Assembly (NCBI RefSeq): GCF_004210375.1
Contig: NC_134832.1
Span: 154,377,592 to 154,441,591, forward strand
Source of the DNA: Tachypleus tridentatus
Taxonomy: Eukaryota; Arthropoda; Merostomata; Xiphosura; Limulidae
Length of the DNA: 64,000 bases
Direction of reading: 5' to 3'
Below the pieces are notes generated by a model. That model made no database searches. It saw only the letters and a list, made by a program, of their open reading frames with translations, and was not told where the DNA came from. The translations under genes and the position numbers were made by a program. Positions within the stretch are counted from its first letter, which is position 1. Every line of letters begins with the position of its first letter. Below, piece after piece: positions 36,716 to 50,281 of this stretch.

Positions 36716-37849
36716 TGGTTATTTTTACCAATGTATGAAGAATATTAGCGAGCCTACATTATTTAGGAACAGGTACTTAAATTAACTTTACGTTTTTTTA
36801 TTATTGAATGGATGCAGTTCCAAGAACATCAACTAAAGTCTATAAACGTCCACGAGGTGAAAGATCTGTGGACAACTTCTCGGTGGTGAATCTGTCGCAC
36901 AAAGCCTCGTGGACTCTGCGCATATTGTTGTCCCAGTCTCACTTTGATTAATGAGCCCCAGAAACACCCAGCACACAAAACAACTGAGCTTCAAATACCG
37001 AAATTAGAAGGGTGTTGTCCTGAAACACTTGTTACCTCATGCATTTTACTGTCGTGTATGAAGTACCAATTATTAAGTTACAATACAAAAGTTGATTCCA
37101 GTCGTGATGTTGTTTGTTTGTAGGTTACCCTTGATAACGTACATAAGAATATCGCGTGACATCGTTTCTTGAAAATGTCTTTTGTTCCATTGGAATTTAT
37201 TGTCACAAGTAGACAAAATTCGAAACTTTAATCATATCCACATTTAAGTTCTAAGGTATGCAATTATAAATGGCTTAGAAACATATATCATTGTCAACCT
37301 AAATTCTAATAAACCATAAATCTTTGTCCATTGCAATGGATAAAAGAAGTTAATTTTTAGTAGCTTCTATATACCCCAACTACAATACGTTTGGTGGCTA
37401 TATCTTTCCTAAATTGTGTTACTTTATCTGCGGGTAGACTGGTGTTAAGAGAAGTTTCTGGAAGGTATCGAGAAACATACGATAATAACTTTTAAGGAGT
37501 AGTTTTACTGACTTCTATACGAATCTACGTGTCCATTTACAGAGCTCTGAACAATAACAAAAAAATATTGTGTTACTTACTCAATAGCTTCTTTCACCAA
37601 CAAAATTACTTTGTTTGAAAGGACACAGTAAACTGAAGACGTTTAACATTCGTGCTCAGTGAAATAAATACTCTAAACTTCCTTGTCGCTTGACAGTAGA
37701 AACGTTCATGAGCGTACAAACGTGATTATTACGTAAGTTAAAGCATGTGTTAACGAAACGTACGAAAATAAATGACGTGGGTACAGAGTGGTTATGGGTT
37801 AGGCTTGGCCCATTATTTAACGTATTCTCACATTGAATCAGTCATACAG
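36716..37849. other. unique region, no gene recognised
   Basis: No coding motif, RNA gene or repeat is visible. Confidence 0.45.
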
Positions 37850-38100
37850 TTTTATTACCAGTTGGTGCTGTTGTTTTATCAGTCAGACAGTAGTATACCA
37901 ATATGTGCTGTTATTTGTATCAGTAAGACAATACTATACCGATAGGTGCTGTTGTTTGTATCACTCAGACAGTAGTATACCAATAAGTGCTATTGTTCGT
38001 ATTAGTTAGACAGTAATATACTAACAAATGCTGTTGTTTGTATCAATAAAACAATAGTATACCAATAGGTGCTATTGTTTCTATGGGTCAGATAGAACTA
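37850..38100. repeat. 41-bp repeat, about 6 units, diverged
   Basis: Units share GTGCTGTTGTTTGTATCAGT then CAGACAGTAGTATACCAATA. Spacing is 40-41 bp (37865, 37905, 37946). It directly precedes the 73-bp satellite and is unrelated to it and to the 41-bp satellite at the left end. Confidence 0.88.
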
Positions 38101-38104
38101 ATTT

Positions 38105-41100
38105 CTAGTTTATCACGATCTGATAATTTAACAATTCAACTAGTTATTAATTTTATTACCATCTTACATTTTAACTATTACACTAACCACTACCTATATT
38201 TTAACAATTCAACTAGTTATTAATTTTATTACCATTTTATATTTTAACTATTACACCAACCACTACCTATATTTTAACAATTCAACTGGTTATTAATTTT
38301 ATTACCATCTTATATTTTAACTATTACACTAATCACTACCTATATTTCAACAATTCAACTAGTTATTAATTTTATTACCATATTACATTTTAACTATTAC
38401 ACTAACCACTACCTATATTTCAACAATTCAACTAGTTATTAATTTTATTACTATCATATAATTTAACTATTACACTAACCACTACCTATATTTTAACAAT
38501 TCAACTAGTTGTTAATTTTATTACCATCTTATAATTTAACTATTACACAAACCACTACCTATATTTTAACAATTCAACTAGTTATTAATATTATTACCAC
38601 CTTATATTTTAACTATTACACTAACCACTACCTATATTTTATCAATTCAACTGGTTATTAATTTTATTACCATTTTATATTTTAACTATTACACCAACCA
38701 CTACCTATATTTTAACAATTCAACTGGTTATTAATTTTATTACCATTTTATATTTTAACTATTACACCAACCATTACCTATATTTTAACAATTCAACTGG
38801 TTATTAATTTTATTACCATTTTATATTTTAACTATTACACCAACCACTACCTATATTTTAACAATTCAACTGGTTATTAATTTTATTACCATCTTATATT
38901 TTAACTATTACACTAACCACTACCTATATTTTAACAATTCAACTAGTTATTAATTTTATTACCATTTTATATTTTAACTATTACACCAACCACTACCTAT
39001 ATTTTAACAATTCAACTAGTTGTTAATTTTATTACCATCTTATAATTTAACTATTACACAAACCACTACCTATATTTTAACAATTCAACTAGTTATTAAT
39101 ATTATTACCACCTTATATTTTAACTATTACACTAACCACTACCTATATTTTATCAATTCAACTGGTTATTAATTTTATTACCATTTTATATTTTAACTAT
39201 TACACCAACCACTACCTATATTTTAACAATTCAACTGGTTATTAATTTTATTACCATTTTATATTTTAACTATTACACCAACCATTACCTATATTTTAAC
39301 AATTCAACTGGTTATTAATTTTATTACCATTTTATATTTTAACTATTACACCAACCACTACCTATATTTTAACAATTCAACTGGTTATTAATTTTATTAC
39401 CATCTTATATTTTAACTATTACACTAACCACTACCTATATTTTAACAATTCAACTAGTTATTAATTTTATTACCATTTTATATTTTAACTATTACACCAA
39501 CCACTACCTATATTTTAACAATTCAACTGGTTATTAATTTTATTACCATCTTATATTTTAACTATTACACTAACCACTACCTATATTTCAACAATTCAAC
39601 TAGTTATTAATTTTATTACCATATTACATTTTAACTATTACACTAACCACTACCTATATTTCAACAATTCAGCTAGTTATTAATTTTATTGCTATCTTAT
39701 AATTTAACTATTACACTAACCACTACCTATATTTCAACAATTCAACTAGTTATTAATTTTATTACCATCTTATAATTTAACTATTACACAAACCATGACC
39801 TATATTTTAACAATTCAACTAGTTATTAATTTTATTACCAGCTTATATTTTAACTATTATACTAACCACTACCTATATTGTATCAATTCAACTAGTTATT
39901 AATTTTATTACTATCTTATAAGTTAACTATTACACTAACCACTACCTATATTTTAACAATTCAACTGGTTATTAATTTTATTACTATTTTATATTTTAAC
40001 TATTACACCAACCACTACCTATATTTTAATAATTCAACTGGTTATTAATTTTAATACCATCTTATATTTTAACTATTACACTAACCACTACCTATATTTT
40101 AACAATTCAACTAGTTGTTAATTTTATTACCATCTTATAATTTAACTATTACACAAACCACTACCTATATTTTAACAATTCAACTAGTTATTAATATTAT
40201 TACCACCTTATATTTTAACTATTACACTAACCACTACCTATATTTTAACAATTCAACTGGTTATTAATTTTATTACCATTTTATATTTTAACTATTACAC
40301 CAACCACTACCTATATTTTAACTATTACACCAACCACTACCTATATTTTAACAATTCAACTGGTTATTAATTTTATTACCATATTTTAACTATTACACTA
40401 ACCACTACCTATATTTTAACAATTCAACTGGTTATTAATTTTATTACTATTTTATATTTTAACTATTACACCAACAACTACCTATATTTTAACAATTCAA
40501 CTGGTTATTAATTTTAATACCATCTTATATTTTAACTATTACACCAACCACTACCTATATTTTAACAATTCAACTGGTTATTAATTTTATTACCATCTTA
40601 TATTTTAACTATTACACTAATCATTACCTATATTTTATCAATTCAACTAGTTATTAATTTTATTACCAGCTTATATTTTAACTATTATACTAACCACTAC
40701 CTATATTGTATCAATTCAACTAGTTATTAATTTTATTACTATCTTATAAGTTAACTATTACACTAACCACTACCTATATTTTAACAATTCAACTGGTTAT
40801 TAATTTTATTACTATTTTATATTTTAACTATTACACCAACCACTACCTATACTTTAATAATTCAACTGGTTATTAATTTTAATACCATCTTATATTTTAA
40901 CTATTACACTAACCACTACCTATATTTTAACAATTCAACTAGTTGTTAATTTTATTACCATCTTATAATTTAACTATTACACAAACCACTACCTATATTT
41001 TAACAATTCAACTAGTTATTAATATTATTACCACCTTATATTTTAACTATTACACTAACCACTACCTATATTTTAACAATTCAACTGGTTATTAATTTTA

Positions 41101-44100
41101 TTACCATTTTATATTTTAACTATTACACCAACCACTACCTATATTTTAACAATTCAACTGGTTATTAATTTTATTACCATATTTTAACTATTACACTAAC
41201 CACTACCTATATTTTAACAATTCAACTGGTTATTAATTTTATTACTATTTTATATTTTAACTATTACACCAACAACTACCTATATTTTAACAATTCAACT
41301 GGTTATTAATTTTATTACCATCTTATATTTTAACTATTACACTAACCACTACCTATATTTCAACAATTCAACTAGTTATTAATTTTATTACCATATTACA
41401 TTTTAACTATTACACTAACCACTACCTATATTTCAACAATTCAGCTAGTTATTAATTTTATTGCTATCTTATAATTTAACTATTACACTAACCACTACCT
41501 ATATTTCAACAATTCAACTAGTTATTAATTTTATTACCATCTTATAATTTAACTATTACACAAACCATGACCTATATTTTAACAATTCAACTAGTTATTA
41601 ATTTTATTACCAGCTTATATTTTAACTATTATACTAACCACTACCTATATTGTATCAATTCAACTAGTTATTAATTTTATTACTATCTTATAAGTTAACT
41701 ATTACACTAACCACTACCTATATTTTAACAATTCAACTGGTTATTAATTTTATTACTATTTTATATTTTAACTATTACACCAACCACTACCTATATTTTA
41801 ATAATTCAACTGGTTATTAATTTTAATACCATCTTATATTTTAACTATTACACTAACCACTACCTATATTTTAACAATTCAACTAGTTGTTAATTTTATT
41901 ACCATCTTATAATTTAACTATTACACAAACCACTACCTATATTTTAACAATTCAACTAGTTATTAATATTATTACCACCTTATATTTTAACTATTACACT
42001 AACCACTACCTATATTTTAACAATTCAACTGGTTATTAATTTTATTACCATTTTATATTTTAACTATTACACCAACCACTACCTATATTTTAACTATTAC
42101 ACCAACCACTACCTATATTTTAACAATTCAACTGGTTATTAATTTTATTACCATATTTTAACTATTACACTAACCACTACCTATATTTTAACAATTCAAC
42201 TGGTTATTAATTTTATTACTATTTTATATTTTTAACTATTACACCAACAACTACCTATATTTTAACAATTCAACTGGTTATTAATTTTAATACCATCTTA
42301 TATTTTAACTATTACACCAACCACTACCTATATTTTAACAATTCAACTGGTTATTAATTTTATTACCATCTTATATTTTAACTATTACACTAATCATTAC
42401 CTATATTTTATCAATTCAACTAGTTATTAATTTTATTACCAGCTTATATTTTAACTATTATACTAACCACTACCTATATTGTATCAATTCAACTAGTTAT
42501 TAATTTTATTACTATCTTATAAGTTAACTATTACACTAACCACTACCTATATTTTAACAATTCAACTGGTTATTAATTTTATTACTTATTTTATATTTTA
42601 ACTATTACACCAACCACTACCTATACTTTAATAATTCAACTGGTTATTAATTTTAATACCATCTTATATTTTTTAACTATTACACTAACCACTACCTATA
42701 TTTTAACAATTCAACTAGTTATTAATTTTATTACCATCTTATAATTTAACTATTACACAAACCACTACCTATATTTTAACAATTCAACTAGTTATTAATA
42801 TTATTACCACCTTATATTTTAACTATTACACTAACCACTACCTATATTTTAACAATTCAACTGGTTATTAATTTTATTACCATTTTATATTTTAACTATT
42901 ACACCAACCACTACCTATATTTTAACAATTCAACTGGTTATTAATTTTATTACCATATTTTAACTATTACACTAACCACTACCTATATTTTAACAATTCA
43001 ACTGGTTATTAATTTTTATTACTATTTTTATATTTTAACTATTACACCAACAACTACCTATATTTTAACAATTCAACTGGTTATTAATTTTAATACCATC
43101 TTATATTTTAACTATTACACTAACCACTACCTATATTTTAACAATTCAACTAGTTGTTAATTTTATTACCATCTTATAATTTAACTATTACACAAACCAC
43201 TACCTATATTTTAACAATTCAACTAGTTATTAATATTATTACCACCTTATATTTTAACTATTACACTAACCACTACCTATATTTTAACAATTCAACTGGT
43301 TATTAATTTTATTACCATTTTATATTTTAACTATTACACCAACCACTACCTATATTTTAACAATTCAACTGGTTATTAATTTTATTACCATCTTATATTT
43401 TAACTATTACACTAATCATTACCTATATTTTATCAATTCAACTAGTTATTAATTTTATTACCAGCTTATATTTTAACTATTATACTAACCACTACCTATA
43501 TTGTATCAATTCAACTAGTTATTAATTTTATTAATATCTTATAAGTTAACTATTACACTAACCACTACCTATATTTTAACAACTCAACTAGTTATTAATT
43601 TTATTACCATCTTATATTTTAACTATTATACTAACCGCTACCTATATTGTATCAATTCAACTAGTTATTAATTTTATTACCATCTTATATTTTAACTATT
43701 ACACTGACCACTACCTATATTTTAACAATTCAACTAGTTGTTAATTTTATTACCATCTTATAATTTAACTATTACACAAACCACTACCTATATTTTAACA
43801 ATTCAACTAGTTATTAATATTATTACCACCTTATATTTTAACTATTACACTAACCACTACCTATATTTTAACAATTCAACTGGTTATTAATTTTATTACC
43901 ATTTTATATTTTAACTATTACACCGACCACTACCTATATTTTAACAACTCAACTGGTTATTCATTTTATTACCATTTTATATTTTAACTATTACACCAAC
44001 CACTACCTATATTTTAACAATTCAACTGGTTATTAATTTTATTACCATCTTATATTTTAACTATTACACTAATCATTACCTATATTGTATCAATTCAACT

Positions 44101-44465
44101 AGTTATTAATTTTATTACTATCTTATAAGTTAACTATTACACTAACCACTACCTATATTTTAACAATTCAACTAGTTATTAATTTTATTACCATCTTATA
44201 TTTTAACTATTATACTAACCGCTACCTATATTTTATCAATTCAACTAGTTAATTATTTTATTACCAGCTTATATTTTAACTATTATACTAACCACTACCT
44301 ATATTGTATCAATTCAACTAGTTATTAATTTTATTACCATCTTATATTTTAACTATTACACTAACCATTACCTATATTTTAAGAATTCAATTAGTTATTA
44401 ATTGTATCACCATATTATATTTTAACTATTACACTAACCACTACCTATATTTTAACAATTCAACC
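38105..44465. repeat. 73-bp satellite array, about 87 units
   Basis: The unit is ATTTTAACAATTCAACTAGT then TATTAATTTTATTACCATCT then TATATTTTAACTATTACACT and AACCACTACCTAT; the period is 73 (38198 and 38271). Several subtypes (CTAGTT/CTGGTT, ACACTAACC/ACACCAACC, TTGTATCAATTC) occur in a repeating order. The TTGTATCAATTC marker at 39880/41652 and at 40708/42481 gives a higher-order period of about 1.77 kb. Scattered T-run insertions, for example near 42231 and 43010, suggest residual long-read errors. All frames are closed. Confidence 0.97.
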
Positions 44466-44611
44466 AATACTTGCTCTTATGCAGATCCTGTATTTAAACA
44501 ATTTCACTAAACAATTCCTTTATGAAAATGTTAAAGAGTTCAACCAAACGATAACCTTCTATCAATATTATATTTTAGCAACTCAACCAAATACTATCCT
44601 TTTCCTAAGAC

Positions 44612-44885
44612 GGCCCAGCCTGGCCAAGCGTGTTAAGGCGTTCGACTCGTAATCCGAGGGTCGCGGGTTCGAATCACGGTCACACCAAACATGCTTGCAC
44701 TTTCAGCCATGGGCGCGTTATAATGTGTCGGTCAATCCCACTATTCGTTGGTAAAAGAGTAACCCACAGGTTGGCGGTGGGTGGTGATGACTAGGTGCTT
44801 TCCCTCTGGTCTTACACTGCTATATTAGGGACGGCTAGCACAGATAGCCCTCGAGTAGCTTTGTGCACAATTCAAAAAACACACA
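44612..44885 (+). mobile_element. SINE copy, near full length
   Basis: Head GGCCCAGCCTGGCCAAGCGT, anticodon region CGACTCGTAATCCGAGGGTC, B box GGGTTCGAATC, body CAGCCATGGGCGCGTTATAA and GTTGGTAAAAGAGTAACCC, and tail AGCTTTGTGCACAATTCAAA. With the copy at 15105 it gives the clearest view of the family. Confidence 0.9.
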
Positions 44886-46004
44886 AAGTTCACTTAACAG
44901 AAATATATTTCTTTAGGCTCCACACTTTTCATCGGCTTTTTTTTTATATTTCTGGTTCTGTCTGTGGAATGATAGGAATATCATTTCTATCTATTCCTCT
45001 GTTTTCATTTTTTTAGATAATTTATTTCTAGACTTCAAACTTGCTAATCTTGGTGGTAAACCTTTTGTTCTTTAGAATGTTGAGTACAATTTTCTAAGAA
45101 CTATTACCACGAATCATTATTTTTGAAGAAGAAATTGCAGTAGATTTCCTTATAGTTATTAATCTCTGAAATGTACCCAATCTCTTATATATTATTAATC
45201 TCTGAAAATGTATTCCAATCTCTTCTTTAGAAATAACGATTCATAAAGAACTTCATTGTAATTATATTTTTAATTCCCCGTACTCATGGAACCCGCGCGT
45301 AATTTCTAATTATTATATTTAAAAGAAAAATGTTACGAATCAAAAAAGATAAGTAAAATAAGTGAACTTTACTAATGTTGTATGTACTAATTTGTCTTGA
45401 TTTTGTAATTACTTTTATTATCACAAATTAATAAATAAATAACAACAAACTGATATTATCGCAGAATTAGCCTTCAAAAGATTAAATAAAAATGTTAATA
45501 GTCCAAAGGGCCATTTGATCTTCGTTTTCATTTTTGTCGTTAGATCGACACAAAGTCCTTTTTTGGTAGCTGTGGTATCATTTATACTGAATATCTGTCT
45601 CAACATTTTATGTTCATTAATTTGTGAAGGACACCTGATGTTCACGAACCCCAATTAGTCGCCTAGTACTTAAAGCACGAATCAAATTTCTCTCATACAG
45701 CCTTGAATCATCATCTGGATAGTCGTTCAGCTAAACTTATATTTTTATATACGTAAAATACAGAAACTTTATGTGAGCCTATCAAATGCTTAAATTGCAT
45801 AATGTTAAAATAAACTTTTTAAGCAATTTTTTCAAACCCTGTACTGTCCGTAGAAGCTAAAGTTATACGTACTTCTATTGGTTTAACAATAAATACAATT
45901 AAAGGGATAAATAATTACATTTCAGTTGCTGGAGTAACATGTGAAATGTCTGTTACAGAGTGTTACTTCTAAACAAAATTTACAATCTTCACACACACTG
46001 CATA
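44886..46004. other. unique region, no gene recognised
   Basis: A two-copy repeat of about 38 bp (ATTAATCTCTGAAATGTA...) lies at about 45158-45228. Open frames at 44795-45016 and 45421-45654 show no motif. Confidence 0.45.
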
Positions 46005-46212
46005 TAATCTGAGGGTCGCGGGTTCGAATCCCTGTCACAGGGCGTAATAATGTTACGGTCAGTCCCACTATTTGTTAGTAAAAGAGTAGCCCAAGAGTTG
46101 ACGGTGAGTGATGGTAACTAGTTGCCTTCCCTCTAGTCTTACACTGCTAAACCAGGGACGGGTAGCGAAAATAACGTCCTGCCTTTGTTGTTGTTATTCA
46201 CAAAGCTACGTA
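46005..46212 (+). mobile_element. SINE copy, 5' truncated
   Basis: Begins inside the tRNA head at ATAATCTGAGGGTCGCGGGT, keeps the B box GGGTTCGAATCCC and body GTAAAAGAGTAGCCCAAGAG, and ends CACAAAGCTACGTAAGAG after an internal rearrangement near 46180-46200. Confidence 0.82.
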
Positions 46213-47456
46213 AGAGTTATCTGTGTTCCGACCACCATATCAAAAATCTATTTTTATCATTGGTAGCCTTTTTAGTCCACAATAACTTGTTAGTATTTTA
46301 CTCTTACATACTATAAAAGTACCGTAATAATATTCATTTATAATTGATTAAAAAATACTGTTTTACCAAAATACGTCATACTGTGAAAAGTTCACATTGG
46401 AGATACATCTCCAGGGGGAATTTTATGCTTTTATTTTTGTTAAAGAACTGAAACATTCTTACGACATAATTTTATAAAAACACAGAGTAAGAATATGATA
46501 AATGCTTATACATACGATACAGAAATTACACGTGTTTTAAAATATTAGAAAATGTGATATTTGTTACGTCCTCACACATAATGAACGACGATGACCAACT
46601 TTACCAGTTGACGACAAATGTACCCAGAAATATTGTCCAAAAACTGTAAATATTAGAACTATGTATAACATACGGTAGTAATATATAACACGACCATTAC
46701 GTTTGTACGAGTATTCACTCAGCTTAAAATACACCTTTATTGAAAAGTCTAGAACCCATACATTCTGTAGTATTCGACAACTCAAGTTGAAAAGGAATAA
46801 ATATATCTTGAATGGTTAGGTTACTACTTCTGAACTATTTCTAGATTCTGGAAATAATTCTGTTAGATATTTGTTAGTGTAATACTGTAACAGTTTTGAA
46901 CTCAAAATTATCCTTTCATATTTTTCAGTCTTACTTGTTTTCTATGTTTACCAGTAGAGGGCGAGAATTTTAAAAATTGATGACGTGGATTTCAAGAGTG
47001 TTTTAAATTATTGAACCTTTTATAATTTATTTAATTCTACTCTGGTTATTCTGCAAATTTAAAATAAATGATTTTTATGGAAAGTAGTTACATTTCGAAA
47101 ACAGCTAATATAAATTACGTTATGTCAACAACTCAAATTATGGGTTAATTTCAAATTTTCTTACAGTAGTCACCAGAAAATCGAAATAATTCACACGGAA
47201 GTTTTATTCGCTCTATAGCAACCGTGGTATGATTCTAAAGAAACGAGTCTTGCATGAAGTTTAGTAAGAATTTATTTCAATTTAAACAATAAGCTAAACA
47301 AATGACAACAATGGTAAAGTAGTTATGTAAACCTTATCGCAATGTGGATTATGTTATTGCCTATGTTCACACTTCTTGTGTTTTAGTGTGAGAATTGATG
47401 GTTGTTTCGAAACGTTTTCCACGTGCCACCTGTCCTGGAGAAACTTGTGGCAAAAC
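46213..47456. other. unique region before the scaffold gap
   Basis: No gene is recognised. I looked here on the minus strand for the missing UTP14 C-terminal exons and did not find them. Confidence 0.4.
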
Positions 47457-47956
47457 NNNNNNNNNNNNNNNNNNNNNNNNNNNNNNNNNNNNNNNNNNNN
47501 NNNNNNNNNNNNNNNNNNNNNNNNNNNNNNNNNNNNNNNNNNNNNNNNNNNNNNNNNNNNNNNNNNNNNNNNNNNNNNNNNNNNNNNNNNNNNNNNNNNN
47601 NNNNNNNNNNNNNNNNNNNNNNNNNNNNNNNNNNNNNNNNNNNNNNNNNNNNNNNNNNNNNNNNNNNNNNNNNNNNNNNNNNNNNNNNNNNNNNNNNNNN
47701 NNNNNNNNNNNNNNNNNNNNNNNNNNNNNNNNNNNNNNNNNNNNNNNNNNNNNNNNNNNNNNNNNNNNNNNNNNNNNNNNNNNNNNNNNNNNNNNNNNNN
47801 NNNNNNNNNNNNNNNNNNNNNNNNNNNNNNNNNNNNNNNNNNNNNNNNNNNNNNNNNNNNNNNNNNNNNNNNNNNNNNNNNNNNNNNNNNNNNNNNNNNN
47901 NNNNNNNNNNNNNNNNNNNNNNNNNNNNNNNNNNNNNNNNNNNNNNNNNNNNNNNN
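47457..47956. other. assembly gap, exactly 500 N
   Basis: A run of exactly 500 N. The round number suggests a fixed-size scaffolding gap whose real length is unknown. All open frames that cross it are meaningless. It lies where the last UTP14 exon or exons would be expected. Confidence 0.99.
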
Positions 47957-50181
47957 GAACAGACAAACTAGTAACAAGTTTGAGAACTTATGTTTATTGG
48001 TCCTGCTCTGAATCCAAAACCTTGCCACTGGGGGGAGCTAAATGTGGGCTTAGAATGAGGAATCCCAGTCAGAGGGGTTGAACTGTAATTTTGAAGATTG
48101 AAATGTTTCAGAGATAGAACATCAGACTAGAGAACACTTCATCATCTACACCAGCATAACACCACTACTCTACTCTCAATCAAATAGATTCATTGTTTTT
48201 TTTGTATCATATATCACAATCACATTCACCTCCATGGCTTGGAACTGTAAAGTGTAAGGGGCCTCATTTTCCACTGGAAGAAAGAAAATGTGGTGGAGAG
48301 TCTGAAGCAATGTCAACACTAGAGATGAAGCAATGGGAGAAAATGAAAACTATATTTGGAAAAGCAGAACACTCCTGATTTATTCAATCAAAGGAACAAC
48401 AGAGATGGGCAGCTATCCCCTTCAGCCTTACCAATTCGTCTATGGATCAACCAGTCTGGAATGGCCATATTAATAAAGCAGATATATCATAAGAAAAAAC
48501 CTACCAGTATTTCTGCAGACCACCCAATTTCAACAGTGTGTATTTAGTGGCCTTGGAATTTATAATAGTGAAGTCATCATGGCCTCACAGTGAGAATTTG
48601 ACTAGTTTAAGTATACTTGGACAGGTACACTCACTAGTAAGTGGTATTCTTAAAGAAAAAAAGGGACATGTTCCTAAAAACAAGAGGTACAAAAATAAAA
48701 CTTATTTAGTCACATCCTTAAAGAATGAATGATAATTAAAGGTGGAAAACAGTACCCTGCCAAGGAAGAAACATGTACTTGAAGCAGATAATCGCGAGAT
48801 AAACATATGATGTGTAGTCTCAATACTCAATCATACCTACAAAATACAAAGAGGGGTAAGATGGGTGCAAAAGAAAAGGTGCTTGATACAATTAAAGACA
48901 CCAAGAATTATGGGAAAAATAAGAAATGTAAGAAAAAAACAACTGAAACAAAGTCAGTAAAATGAATGAGAGGTAAGCAACATAACAAAGCCTAAACTAG
49001 TTATAGTACACAGGATATCACAAGCCTAAACTAACGTTATAGTACACAGGATATCACAAACCCTAAACTAACATTATAGTACACAGGATATCACAAAGCC
49101 TATTCCTAATGTTATAGTACACAGGATATCACAAAGCTCTAACTGAACACCCTAATCTTACAATATGTATTTACAAAGCTAACTAAAGTTATTGAACCCA
49201 TTTAACTGAAAACAAAATTAAGATAAGAAAGATAATGAAAATGGATAACAGTATCACAGCTTATCAGTCCAAAGGTGGCAGACTATAGTAAAAATATGTG
49301 AACCCACTAACTAGAGGCCTGATGAAGGTCAACTCAGTATAAGAATGATCAATCTCCCAACCGCGTCTAAGCCAATAATACCACCACCTACTATCACCAC
49401 CACCTGAAGTAAGTGCAAATATAAACTTCAGTGAAATCTAAAAAAACATGTGAAAAACAATAACAGTAAGTTATCACTTGCAACTGGTAAAGTAGGGAAA
49501 AATACATGAAAAACATCTGTACTTTGTATGAAATTTAAAATTAGCAACATGGGAATAGAGCACAAACAAAAACATTGTGACAAGAGCATTGTCAAACAAG
49601 AAGCAACAGTTTGTTAGTATCATATAGATGGAGCCACACAAATACAGATAAACTGTACTCTTATTGGTGGAGGGTTGTCACACAATGATTCTGAGAAATG
49701 CAGCTAAACCACATTTGATGCGTTGAGTGCATTGAAAGCTCAAGGGTTGTGGCATGCAAAAAACATTTTCCATACAGAAAGCAGTACTGAACAATAGTTT
49801 TAAATGTAAAAGAAAGTTAACATATAAATAAAAAAGACATCCTAGTTCTCAGTATGAGACAACCGTTTAAACTTTTACCTTTTCTTTAAAAGTATAAATC
49901 ATAAGATAATCTTGCAAATGAAAACTTTTTTTTTTATAAATAGTTTTTTGAAACTCATTTGTTCAATTTTAAGACTTTTTGGTCTCACAAAATAGATGGA
50001 GAGATGACATACAGCTATTTGTAATTATTAAATTTGTAAATTTGATGCATTTCATTTTTGTTTTAAATCCTACATTGCTAAAATGTGACAAAGACCTCTA
50101 CAAAGACATGTAGAGTAAATAAATTCAAGCACACAAAATGACTGCAATATACAAAATATTTTTTGAGCCAGTTAACGTTAC
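47957..50181. other. region downstream of the last visible UTP14 exon
   Basis: Three short plus-strand open frames (48193-48378, 48356-48547, 48538-48732) follow one another in different frames and could be debris of an unrecognised mobile element or gene. I found no motif. A short four-unit repeat lies at 48988-49140. UTP14 C-terminal exons and a poly(A) site could not be identified here. Confidence 0.4.
48988..49140. repeat. repeat of about 39 bp, 4 units
   Basis: Units share GTTATAGTACACAGGATATC then ACAAAGCCTAAACTAAC, with small length differences. Confidence 0.85.
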
Positions 50182-50281
50182 CTGATGTGAAGAAACCTTT
50201 TCATCCTGTTTCTGATTTATGATGACATTACCTAGAGTATGATCCTTTCTACAAGGGCCAGGTGGCATTTTGATTAGGAAC
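50182..50281 (-). CDS. UTP14: UTP14 exon g (last exon found)
   Basis: The acceptor CTGCAG precedes GTTCCT; the G completes the arginine codon of exon f. The donor is CAG then GTAACG, in phase 0. It encodes FLIKMPPGPCRKDHTLGNVI then INQKQDEKVSSHQ. The family continues with a conserved C-terminal block beginning around VLPYPF, so at least one further exon is expected downstream, at lower coordinates. Confidence 0.94.

Noticed and set aside
44612..44700. Functional tRNA-Thr gene
   Set aside because: The acceptor stem does not close, the anticodon stem is mismatched, and the sequence continues into a conserved SINE body shared by other copies.
47354..48081. Several open frames of 189-228 codons across the gap
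   Set aside because: Most of their length is N. The flanks show no recognisable coding motif.
48193..48732. A plus-strand gene made of three short frames
   Set aside because: Frame changes occur without convincing splice sites, and no family motif is recognised. It is left as unclassified.
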